A stretch of 64,000 bases of DNA from contig JAKOGI010000827.1 of assembly GCA_029747015.1 (NCBI GenBank), positions 224,001 through 288,000 of the forward strand, written 5' to 3'. The notes beneath the pieces are model-generated. The model searched no databases. It saw only the letters and a list, made by a program, of their open reading frames with translations, and was not told where the DNA came from. Within the stretch, counting starts at the first letter, position 1. Each line of letters starts with the position of its first letter. The DNA is from Carnegiea gigantea. Taxonomy: Eukaryota > Streptophyta > Magnoliopsida > Caryophyllales > Cactaceae. Shown in pieces: positions 36,209 through 47,689 of this stretch. Both the position numbers and the translations under genes were made by a program.

Positions 36209-37159
36209 AAGTGGATTTGGAAAGTGTAGGAGTTATTTCAAAACGAAAAGGGTCCATATCAATTTATAAATATAGCTCTTTGAAAGGAAAAACATTTTAA
36301 AATTATTTAGCTTGATTAAAGTTTCATATCCTTTTCTACGCTATATTTATTCCTTACTAAAAGAACTCACGTGGTGTTGTTAACAGGATGCTTTGAGGAT
36401 AAGTGAGTAATTGGAGTCAACCAGGCCATCAACCCCAACAATTAGGATAAGCTGAATGGAGATATGATTTTGGGTTCTTATATGCCTGGTATGGTATTAC
36501 TATCTATCATTTCTATGTGTTTGCTACTCGTTGGTATTGTATGCAACTGTTTTGTTTTTCTTAGGGTTGAGAATCATTCACTAAGTGTGTGGTACATCAA
36601 CACTTCTCTATTTCTCTTTTCCCCAACGTTCTTGAAAAGACAGGTAGAAGTGCTTGGGTCATGTAGAATGAGTTGGACTTTTCTTTTTGCTTGATGAGTT
36701 AGATGATATAACATGTTGTATTCATAAATTCTCGAGCTTATCTAAGTTCATTACTATAGTACATATAACCCATACTGACTAGCGGTCGCTCTAAATGACC
36801 TTATGGGCCAACCATCTGAATAGTCAGTCGTTTTATTAGTTACAGTTGAGTTTTTGTTTTCAAAATGTAACCCAGTGCTCCAACGTGTGACCCATTGAGA
36901 TGTATCATTATTTCTTTATTTTATTTAGTTTCTTAGTTAGTGTATGCCAGGTGTGTGACCTGTAGAGTTGTGATATCCGACATATAGCCATCGAGCTTGT
37001 TGGATATACCCTTTTATGTGTTTTTTATAATTGTTACCTGCACCTAATGTAAGGCTATAAGCCTAAGTTACAATTAGTTTTAAGCAGAATTCTGTTCGTT
37101 TCATTCTAAAATTTTAGAATTCACTAACATCACTAGCCTTAGGGGGTAGTGGTGTTACA
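36209..37159 (+). repeat. 5' LTR fragment
   Basis: Aligns with the last 0.97 kb of the 3' LTR (42890-43864), from the AAGTGGATTTG word through CACTAGCC-TAGGGGGTAG and the final GTGTTACA. The truncated start suggests a deletion or a join with the Tat remnant. Confidence 0.8.
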
Positions 37160-37161
37160 TA

Positions 37162-37173
37162 TGGTATTAGAGC
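37162..37173 (+). other. Primer binding site, tRNA-iMet type
   Basis: TGGTATTAGAGC, 11 of 12 bases of the plant site TGGTATCAGAGC, two bases after the LTR end. Confidence 0.85.
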
Positions 37174-40100
37174 AAGGTCCTGTGACGAGGTCGTGACCTG
37201 AGTCTTGCATTTCATCGACATAATGTATGTTTAGGTTTTCTAATGTGCTAGCCTATGTGACTTATTGATTGTTGTGTGATTAGAATAAACCAATTGAATG
37301 AAAAAGTAAGTTGCGTGTTAGATGAGCGAAATGACTTGTGCTCCTATGACTAGCCAAGTGTTGGCTCCTTTGGCAATTGCTTTATGCACGTACCTCTGAT
37401 GATTTAGTTGAAAGTATGCTTGTTTTTGAACCCAAAAAACTGAAAATGGTTTAACTCTAAGTCCATTCTCTGCCTTTATGTACAATTTGGTCCTTGGACC
37501 CTATAGTAAAGAGAGCATATGCACTCAAAAGTTGGTAGTGAAGAGGCTAGGAATAGTTAAACTATTTTCTATTTTAAAGCTCATGGACTATGGAGAGTTG
37601 AAGTCTTTTCAATTATTGAGTTAGGTTTTGCTTTCATAATTGAAGCCTTGCATTTTTTCCATGATAATACATATGGTTAGATTTAAGAGGATATGTTTAT
37701 ATGAAATTAGATGTTGTTTTGTGTGTGCATCCTGAGATGTACATGTCATAGGATGTGTTAATAATGAGCTGCTAGAAAGGTGATTAGAGACTGTTTTCTA
37801 TGGTTCAAAATTCTACTAGATGGTACATCCCTTGTATGAATTCTGAATTGTTTTAGTGGGAATAAGTATGATTTTCATACTTACGCATGCAAGTTTGGGT
37901 GATAGAGATGGAGTCTTGCTGATTGTTGCATAAGAGTTATCGCCATCATTCCGCACCCTTGTCATTGCTTCCTGTATGTTCCCATTCGTATTTGTGCATA
38001 CTTGGCGGCTCGGTCCTGTTTGCACAATGTATTCTCTATTTTTCATCATGCAATTACCATTGTTACCGAGTTGATCATGCGATAGATTTCTATCATGCGG
38101 ACTGTTATTTTTGTTGTGGGATTGGTAACACCCTAGTTGTATCAACCCCAACAAATCTAGAAAGAAAATGAGAGGAAGAACCTTATGGATAATGGAATTG
38201 TCACATCGGGTATGTCACCTCCTTGGGGTGAATGATTCATATCTTACTAGTACTTTCTTAAGTATTAATGCATAGTTAGAAGCTAAAACCACCTAAAAGT
38301 GAACTTCTTTTATGTACTTTGAGTCCTTAAAGCTCCCATGATTCCCGAAGGAATAGATCTGTCCCATAGATCATCTAACCATGTCTACAAGACCATTAAT
38401 GTAGTTGTCTCAATGCGATTGCTATTAAGTATCAACGAAACTATTAGCCAAGCAAGAGTTGACTCGGATGCCCCGTTAACATTGTCCAAACCATACCCTT
38501 TTGGTCCCATAATTGTCTCGCACAGTGACACCAGTTACGAGACACCCCACCAGCGCATAAAGTTGTTAGTGGTGGATAACTTCTCATCATTTTTGGAAAA
38601 AAAGACCTTGAGGCTTACCTTCTAACCATAGAGTGCAAACTGAGATTGTCATTTTTATATATCTACCTAGGCCTGCGTAGCTGCCTATGTGACAATACCA
38701 TGAGTCTCTATGCTTTAGAATAGAAATGGGGCATTATGCGCAATGCAATGCTCACAAGAGCTTGCATAGTTATTTTGATTCATTGTGAGATGGTCGCGAT
38801 GTGTTTTGTGAATGACTTACTGAGTAAATGACTTCTAGGTGTTGTTCAGCTTGAGTTGGTTATGCATGTGGCCAAGTTAGATGAACGATTTAACTTATGT
38901 GATTCATTACACGGTATGATTATCGAGATGTGATTTGCACTCCATAAACTCCATTATCTCATGATATGGTTTGAGTGGCTGTATGCACATGTATTTAATG
39001 CATGACATAGTGACTGTGAGAGTTGCATTCACATAAGTTTACCTTTTCATATGCCATGTTTAAGGAGAAAGGCATGCTTGTGCATCCAGTGTAATATTTT
39101 AGTCATGTCCTCTAAACTTGATGGGTGAGTCACGTAAAATAACTATTAGCATGACTAATTTGAGTGCCATGGCATGATGTGAACTAGTTGTTTTTTACCA
39201 CATAATAAGCGTCATGGGGGAACTTCAGCATTGTGCTTTTGATAGTTGACTTGCTTACTATCATTGGTTATATTTGTTGCCATGTTATCATGCTATTATT
39301 TTGCATACTAGTATTTCGCGATCTTAGCAATCTATACATGCATAAATATATGCTCACCTATGTACCTTATGTGACATGATGTTCTAGGCATGCTTGTGTC
39401 GTATTGGAGTCTTTGTTATATTACTTGATCCTTGAAATGCAAAATGTGGTTGATAATGTGATTGAAGTGCATGATCTATTGTGGCCTAGTTGAATAGTGT
39501 TATATACTTGTGCTATTCTAACAGGGGTGTAATGGAGCTGGAGTCATGCCTATGAGTATGTCAGTTTGCTTGCATGTTTCCATGATTTAAGGGTACTTAT
39601 GTTTATAAAGAGACTTAGGGGTGGAGCTCTCTACTAACAAAGCTGATATGAGTACTTACTTTGCATGTTGTGTTTTTAACTGTGCATTCTAGCTGGAGAT
39701 CTTTCGGTTGTTGATTGCATTCGTAAGAATACTAGGAGGCATCAGTTAGAAGCCCTGAATAACTACTCTACCAATTCCTTTGCTACTTGCCAGCCTGCAT
39801 TCCGTAATCCATAGGAACTAGCTTAGTGATGATCCCTGCCTGTAATAGACTACCCGGGTAGTTAAATTAGTAGTCATGCGATAAATGCATCGTGGGTATT
39901 GGAACCTTATGTCGACCTAAACTTATCACCTCTTTTAAACAACTTGCGTACAAGAGAAGTGTCGTACCTTCTTTGCCTCTTGTCATGCACTTTTATTAGG
40001 TCATATTTCCTAAGCTACCTCTCTATTTATTAATTGATAATTGCATATGTTAACCCCGATAACTTGTCTGGTATATACACAGAATGCTGACGGATGCTGT

Positions 40101-40684
40101 TGATTATTCTTGATTTTCGAGATCTGGATGTTCTATGCGAGGTCGTTGCAGGCTTGTATGTCATTTGTGTTTTCGTTATTGGTGCGATGCTATACAATGC
40201 CCTTACTACTTTATTGTAGTACTTTAGCCTGGTTGATTGACTTGAGGCTATGATGATTTGATTCCTTCACACTTTAGGATGACACTGATTTAGCTTGTCT
40301 ACATTGACTTAACTTTTTTATGCATCAAAATGCTTTAGATGTCAACTCACACCAATGTATGAATAGATAGTTTTTATACAAGTTGTTCGGGTAAGATTGA
40401 AAATTAGTGTTTTCAAATAAGTCTACTATGGTCATCCATGCCAACTCATTTGCCCTGTTTTACGCTATTTGCCCTCGGCACCTTAATAGAGTGAGTAGAC
40501 ACTTCAAGATGATTGGTGTAAATGAGGTTGAATACCATAGATATCTTTCTATATTGAAAGTTGTATTTAACTGTTCGTAAACCTTTAGATCCTACCATTG
40601 AGTTTGTGTGGTTATGCCATGTGTATGTGAACCTCACATTTTACTGTGTCGTGAACCTTGAAATTTCGAGGACAAAATTCTTTT
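37174..40684 (+). other. Noncoding interior of the LARD-like element
   Basis: About 3.5 kb with only short open frames and no gag, protease, RT, RNase H or integrase motif on either strand. The absence of even broken pol motifs suggests replacement or deletion, not simple decay. Confidence 0.65.
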
Positions 40685-40697
40685 AAGAGGAGGAGAA
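40685..40697 (+). other. 3' polypurine tract
   Basis: AAGAGGAGGAGAA directly before TGTAATAATC. Confidence 0.85.
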
Positions 40698-43600
40698 TGT
40701 AATAATCGAGGTTTTCAATTTTGAATTATCTATTTGGGTCACTAATTTTATTAGCTATGCTTACTAAATTAGTTACATTACACTAAATTTTTCTTGTTAA
40801 TTAAGCGTATTAATCTATGGGGATTAGGTTTGGTACTCTCTCGATTTATTGTGTGATTTTCATGGAATTAGTGGGTTTAGCTAACATTAGATCGAGACAT
40901 GTTTACGTGAGATTAGCGTAGTTGGATTGGGCAGCGTTCAAACTAATTAGGGCTTGGGGGGTATTTAGGCCCCAATATTTTATGGTCTAGCAACCAAAAA
41001 GAATAAGAGCTTGAACCCTCTCTATGACACAAATCGGGTAGATAAGGGAAAGGAGGCACGCTGCTCCTCTTCAACCTCCTGTAACCGACTGAAAACAGAG
41101 AGAGAGAGAGAGAAGATGGTGGTGGTGTGGCGGCGGCACAGCAGCGGCAGAGGTACCGGTCACGTCCTTCTGCCTAGTTCGCGCAGCCACCATGGTGACA
41201 AGGGAAAGGAAGAGGGCAAGTGGGAATGAGAGACAGCAAGCCCAGAAAAGAGGAACAGCAGCGACAGTGCCCTAGTTACTGGTCGTTCGTTCGTCGCCGG
41301 GAAGGAGGTGAGCCAGCTGTCTGCTGGTGTTTGCTAGGCGCTGCACTTCCAGAGGGTGAGCTGAGAAGGTGGTTAGCAAAACCCTAAAGGCCCAACATCA
41401 TCAGTCTCGCCACCACTGCCGTCCCCACTGCTTGTGATGGGCTCGAATTCAGCCGGAACCAAATCAAAGGAGGGAAGAAAGAGGGCAGAACAGTGGCAGT
41501 AGCAAGGGGGATGAAGGAGGTTCAAACCCAACCAAATAGCCCAATTTAACCCAAATTCAGGTCCCTGAGCTTAGAATAAGGTGGGTGATTTTGATTCCTA
41601 AAATTAGTAGTTATTTTGTAGAGAATTGCTAATATTTTTATGAATATTTGATTCCGTTTTTGAGTCAAAATTCTGATAAATTGAGAGTCGTGAGATGATG
41701 GTGGATTGATTGTGTTGATAAGGATCAATTGGGTTGAAATTGAGATGGTTATGAGGTTATTGTGTGGGCGGTACTATGAAGAGGGAGTTCGGGTTTGTCT
41801 GTTGAATCAATGAACTTGGGAAGTGTTGTTGCGATTTTAAACTGTGTTTCCACCAAAGGCTAACTGCCCAAATTCTGCTTATCTCATATTGCTTGATTGT
41901 ATTGTTTTTTTTGTTATGTCAAGTTCATGCATGCTCTATTTTTGCTTAGGACCTAAGTTGGGAAACAGGAAAGGCAGCTTCACGGTTCAGCGAATCGGTT
42001 CAGTAGTGAATCGGATTCATGATCCGAGCAGCGGCTTGCTCTTGTTCTGCCTTACTCTAGTTGGACCACACTTGCCTTGTTTTATCATGTTTAGGGCCCT
42101 GACTTGTTGTCGCACCCTGAATCAAGAGCAACAAACAGGTTCGCTAAACCGTTCAGCTGAATCGTTGAGTGGGTTGAACAATCAACTAAAATGCTAAAAC
42201 GTTACCCTTCGAGTTAACAAGGTGTCAAGCGAAGGCTATGAGCTTGTTTTAAATGTTTCATTTCATCTGAACTTGAAACGAACTTAGCAAAACGGAAACA
42301 AGTGACTAATTTGTAGAACCAAACTACTGACTGCTTTTAAGGGAAGCTAATTACGATGAAGTTGCAACTGTTGGCTTCTGAAACGAATTTTAAACATCTT
42401 TTTGTGTGAAACTGGATGTTTGCTTGGCTAATAACTCGTTACATGTTTTTCTTGCGAAGCTAAGCAATGTTATGTTGTTTTAAGAAATCGACTTTTGCCA
42501 TTAGTAAGGCACAGTTAGCCTTCTTGAAGACGAATATGCTATTAAGGTGATATAATGGGATTTTGCAATGCAAAGTGTCTTTGAAAGTGAATTGCATTTG
42601 ATATATTTTAGGCTAGGAGAATAGTGCAAATATAAAGGACCAAGTCTCGGGAGTAGGCATTAGGACCCTGATTGGAGCAGGACTCCTAAATGTTACTATC
42701 CTGACAAGGATATGAGTTTGTTGACTTTGGGGCCTCGGGGATATAGACAGTCATGAATTGTGTCACTCACCTAACGAGAACATTAACTTATAAATCCAAT
42801 GCCCTAAAAAGTGATTTCGCTACTCATTACAGGTCAAAAACCCTTGATTCTGATTTACGTGGATGCGGGGTTTTGAAAAGTGGATTTGTAAAGCGCATGA
42901 GTTATTTGAAAAGGAAAAGGCCCCTTATCAATTTATAAATGTAGCTCTTTAAAAGGAAAAACATTTTATCATAAAATTATTTAGCTTAATTAAAGTTTGG
43001 TGTTTTCTTTCTGTGCTATGTCTATTCCTTACCAAAAGTACTGACGCAGTATCGTGAAATAGGATGCTTTGATGTTAAGTGAGTAATTGGAGTCAAGCAG
43101 GTCGCCAACCTCAGTGATTAGGATAAGGTGAATGGAATATGATTCTGGGTTCTTGTATGCCTAGTATGGTATTCCTATCTATAATTTCCATGTGTTTGCT
43201 ACTTACTGGTATTATATGCAACTATTTTTTTTTCTTGGCGTTGAGAATAGTTCACTGAGCATGTGGTAGCTCACCCCTTCTCTATTTCTCTTTTTCCCTA
43301 GGTTCTTGAAAAGACAGTTAGAAATCCTTGGTTCATGTAAAATGAATCGGACTTTCCTTTTTGCTTTGTAAAAGGGTTCATGTGTACGAATAGGTTAGTT
43401 CACGAGTTAGATGATGTAACATGAGTTATTCGTAAGTTCTTGCACTTATGTAAGTTAATTACTATGGTACATGTAATGCATATTGACTAGTGGTCAATCT
43501 GAATGGCTTTGTGGGCCAACCATCTGAATAGTCAGTCGTTTTATTGGTTGGAGTTGAGTTTTGTTTTTGGGATGTAACTTTAGTGCTCCAGCATATGATC

Positions 43601-43864
43601 CATTGAGCTGCATCTTTTATTTCTTTCTTTTATTTAGTTTCTTAATTTGTGTACTCCGGGTGTGTGACCTTTAGAGTTGTGATCTTCAACATATTGTCGT
43701 CAAGCTTGTTGGGTACACCCTTTGTGTTTTTATAATTGTTACAAGCATATAATGTAAGGTTGTATGACTAAGTTATAGTCGATTTTAGGCAGAATTCTAT
43801 CTGTTTCGTTCAAAAATGTTTAAAATCACTAACATCACTAGCCCTAGGGGGTAGGGGTGTTAGA
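40698..43864 (+). repeat. 3' LTR, 3.17 kb
   Basis: From TGTAATAATCG to GTGTTAGA (final ACA changed to AGA). A GC-rich part at 41040-41480 with (AG)n at 41098-41113 gives a 72-codon frame that is not a gene. A long LTR of this kind is usual in Tekay/Del relatives. Confidence 0.85.
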
Positions 43865-46078
43865 TAAAGACCCAAATTTGCTGTAGAAAAATGCCGCAAT
43901 TCGAGTGATTTTACGCATATGGATCAATTTTTTTTAAGCAAGCTCCCTGGTAGAGACTTACTATAAAAATCAGACCCAAGGATGCACTCTTCTGAACGCA
44001 TATCATGGAGTAATCTCTGTGAAATTAAATTTACCTCAACTAATGTGATTTAGATGCTTAATAAAAACGGATATTGGATGTCAATAATCCAGGTTTTGGG
44101 GGTATAGAATGGGAATGATCCCTTTTGATAGTTGGACGCCAACATGCCCATCTTTAACACTAGTTTTTTTTGTTCAACAACAAAATGAATAAGAACTTAG
44201 ACTTGGCAGAGCGATGATGTGAACGATACTGCTGTGAATGTGGATGATGCAGCAACGTGATTAGTACTTTTATACACCCTCCCTCCTTATACATTATTAA
44301 TTACAACAATATAATAACCAACAACATAGGTATCAAACCTAACACAACTTCTACGTTGTTGAGTTTCTTACACCCTTTAGTTTAAGGTGAATCACTCTTC
44401 CTTGAAAGCTTTCACTGCCTACCATCGTCAACACTAGCAAAGCGACCATCCATGTCATTGCTCGGTCAAGTCCCAGTTCATTCACCCGTTCATTCACTCG
44501 ATGCTAGTCCCAAAAGAAATAAGTATAGTCAAAGATGTGTTCAACTTAAAAGTTGGGCTATTCTTGTCCAATAACTATAAAGATGGGATTATTGGTATCC
44601 AATAGCCCTAATAAAAATGAGGAATCGTAAAGAAAAAGGAAGCCCGACCAAGTTAAATGAGAGACGTGACCAAAGGATAGGGATGACCCATTCTAATTTA
44701 ATTTATACTTCTTCCATTGGTCCTAATTTTATCTTCCAAAATCAAATAAATATATTTTTTAAATAAAGACTATTTTTTGATAGAAGATAAAGATTAATCA
44801 AAGGCACCACAAACAATTAATTAAAGTGCATGATTTCTAAAATACCTTAACTTATTCATGCTTAAATACTTACAGGATAATACAAGAAATTATATTCTAG
44901 TCTTGGCTCTATTGACCTAATGACATGGAGCAATTTGGGCCAAGGAAATTGTTTATATTTTATTTTTCGAAAGCCATAGAATGGAGGGTGAACTTTGAAA
45001 AAATAAAAAAATTGATAACCTGAGTTGATAGACCCAAACTACCATATAATTTGTAGAATTTTATCTAGTCATTATTGCCATGATTTTAAGAAGTCTAATT
45101 TTTTGAAATATCAGGAAAAAAATATTGTGGGAAGAAAAAAACAAAAAAGGAGAGTTCCCCCCCCCCCCCCCCCGGCGATGAGGTGTGGCTACTAATATGA
45201 TGGTGCAATGAAGAAAGGCAATCTAACATAAAAATTGATATTTGAAGCCTCAGTTTTAACTATTACCACAAAATCTGATTGGTAGAATAACCCGATTTTT
45301 ATGCCATCATAATCCACTTGCTCTTCTAGAAAATATGGTTGCCTTACTCTAACTTTGTTTGGAAACCAATGGTTAGAAGTTAGCAGTTAATTGTTTTTGA
45401 ATTACGTATTTGTATTAGCTATAAGAAAAAGTATTTGGCATAATTAGCTAAAAAATATTCAGTAAAATTTCATGTATGCTCGTATGTATAATTTAGTACT
45501 TAGGTCTCCTTACTTTATTTTCAATAACAATTGAATCTATGTCACATGTATAAATTAGCTTCATTTGTAAAGCCTTATTTTCTTATTAATTTTACATGAT
45601 TTGTATATATTTATCTCACTTTGAATCAATGTTCATATGACACCTATGTCTTATAAACTTATTTTATCACTTATTAGACATGAGTTTTCTTTTTCATTTG
45701 AATTGAAATCTATATGGATTTCAAATGAAGTATATAAGTGAAATAGAAGTAGAACAACTCAGAGTAAAATAAAATTAAAACCAAGTAGAATATTAATAAG
45801 ATAATTGTAATGCTACTATATAAGTTGATCATATCACAATTCTTTTGGCAAGATTATCGCCATAGATCAAACACATTTGTTTCAAATAACTCTCTATTGA
45901 ACACTGCTGGTCGTTTGATTTTGTCAAATAGCTAAAAGCCTCCCCAAAAAAGTGTTCATCCTGAAAAGCTCTTTCAACAGTACCCACCAATAGCTAAAGT
46001 CTACATGATCGAAGTTCTCTGTGCCAGCACAATATGGTGAACTTGCCCATAGCCACTTGTAGACTATATACACGTCGA
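43865..46078. other. Stretch without a recognisable gene
   Basis: AT-rich, no domain on either strand. A run of 17 C lies at 45157-45173. A 300-base less AT-rich part at 44290-44520 has no open frame of note. Confidence 0.5.
45157..45173. repeat. Homopolymer of 17 C
   Basis: An uninterrupted C run in an AT-rich setting, preceded by an A-rich stretch. The exact length is likely unreliable. Confidence 0.9.
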
Positions 46079-46276
46079 TGAAAAGTTTGCATTTGAGTCC
46101 ATTGAGACTTGGTGTAAATATTTTTGGAACCGACAATTTTCAAAAATGATTTGGGAGCACTCAACATTCGAGATCAATAATTTGCTGGTGTATTTCCAGT
46201 GTGAATGTTATGTTTTTAGTCTAATTGCTTACCTGTTAGCATTGTCTTCCCACTTTGCCCCTAGTTGTAACAGCTA
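46079..46276 (+). repeat. Left terminal inverted repeat of the MULE
   Basis: Matches the reverse complement of 57510-57686 with roughly 70 percent identity by eye and small gaps. The clearest block is AGTTTGCATTTGAGTCCATT near the outer end. Confidence 0.75.
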
Positions 46277-46880
46277 AACTGATTTTGATTTTCCTTTGAC
46301 ATTTATCTTCCTTTGAAAGTCTCCCCCTAATGGTCATTACACAATTCATCTTTAAAGGCCAACACTCCCACTTGCAACTCCAATCTCTTTCTATCTTTTT
46401 CTTTCTCTCTCCTCCTGACATCTCCTCCATTGAAGAGAGTTTTTCACCATAACAGGTTGAAGGTAAGTTGTTTACTTTTTTTAATTTTAATAAATTTCTT
46501 TTAATAATTATAATTAGTTGAATAATGTAATATGATAGGTTATAGTTTAATTTTAATAAATTTTTTGCTTTAATAATTATAACTAGTTGTATTTGTAATG
46601 TGATAGTTTATGCTTTAATTTTTATAAATATATTTTAATTTGATAACTATTTTTTGTTTTCATTTTGAAAAATTTCTATTAAATCTCACAGTTTTTATAA
46701 TTTTGTAATATAATATTATTTTATTTTAAAATTTTGTAATTTGATAATTTATGGTGTAGTAAAGATATTTTTTTAGATTGACTTTTGTGATATAATTATG
46801 TCATAGTTATGCTTGTAAGGAGGGTAACATGATATATTGATGGTTAATATATGATAATGTAGTAATTGCAAAATAAAGAA
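46277..46880 (+). promoter_or_regulatory. Leader and putative intron of the GRF gene
   Basis: A pyrimidine-rich stretch (46370-46420), as in plant 5' leaders, is followed by a possible splice donor AG|GTAAGTTG at 46463, an AT-rich 0.4-kb segment, and a possible acceptor AG at 46861-46862, 18 bases before the start codon. This splice model is inferred from sequence only. Confidence 0.45.
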
Positions 46881-47224
46881 ATGCATAGTTCATCCAGTTG
46901 TAGAGCTAGTTACATTCATTATCAGGCTGAGGTAATTTGCCCAAATTGTGGGAGGATTGCCAAAATAAAACTATCAAAGTCGCATGATAATCTAGGGAGG
47001 TTATTTTACAAATCTTCTTAATGTGAAAAGTTTATTAAGTGGGCAAGTCCTTTGCAAGATAGAGCAACACTGTCAGATGAAGATGAATGAACGAGCACAT
47101 CATGATAGAAGAACTTAAAGAAATGAAGATGCTGCTTAATGGCATTAATGGAAGGTTTTCTTTGCTCTTATGCTTATGCAACATTCCTTATAGTTATTGC
47201 AATAAAATGAAATTGAAATCATGA
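46881..47224 (+). pseudogene. GRF-type zinc-finger protein gene, broken
   Basis: From ATG at 46881 the frame reads a Ser-rich start, then VICPNCGRIAKIKLSKS, HDNLGRLFYKSS, a stop (TAA, 47019-47021), and CEKFIKWA. The GRF zinc finger (C-x2-C-G, N-x-G-R-x-F, C, C-x-x-F-x-x-W) is clear. The stop replaces one codon and the third zinc Cys is Ser. After a second stop at 47088 the frame shifts, and 47093-47224 gives IMIEELKEMKMLLNGI followed by a hydrophobic segment, the coiled-coil plus membrane-anchor end seen in many small plant GRF proteins. GRF fingers bind single-stranded nucleic acid in some proteins; its role here is unknown. Confidence 0.7.
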
Positions 47225-47689
47225 AAAGAACAATTATTGTAGTAGTTACAATTGCATATATCATATAACATCCTCATCTTCTTAGTACTCTGATGTGACC
47301 TCAATCAACACAAAGCATTCTACATAAATCACCTAACAACTTCACATAGTGTTTAGGACATATTCATAAACAGACCATGTAAATGATCTAAAAAGGAGTA
47401 CAACTAGAGCTAGATATATAATATTGTTGTGTCAAATAACATAGTTTTTTTAGATATATAACAGATCATCAAAAGCAGACAATCAGATAGTCTTGGAAGC
47501 AGTAGCAGCAGCAAAATAAAAAGAACACAACTTCATATCTCCAACTGAAGTTCTAGTGCCAACAACTAGCAACGGTAAAGATAGAAGAAAGGATATTACT
47601 TATGTGTTGTTAAATGTGAAACTTAAGGAAAAAGGAATAGAACATTTTCTTTCAAAGATTATTTATCTTAAGATGATGAACTTAGAGGT
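47225..47689. other. Spacer between the convergent MULE genes
   Basis: AT-rich, no domain; would hold the two 3' ends. Confidence 0.5.

Larger units (their letters stand above)
36209..43864 (+). mobile_element. LARD-like long-LTR retrotransposon without coding capacity
   Basis: The end of a 5' LTR (36209-37159) is followed by a tRNA-Met-type primer site, 3.5 kb without coding domains, a polypurine tract and a full 3' LTR of 3167 bp. The TGTAATAATCGAG start and the TTTCGAGGACAAAATTC run before the polypurine tract are typical of long-LTR chromoviruses (Tekay/Del type). The left 2.2 kb of the 5' LTR is missing, so no target duplication can be checked. Confidence 0.75.

Noticed and set aside
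41011..41229. 72-codon basic frame
   Set aside because: It lies inside the 3.17-kb LTR and its composition comes from AG and CGG repeats.
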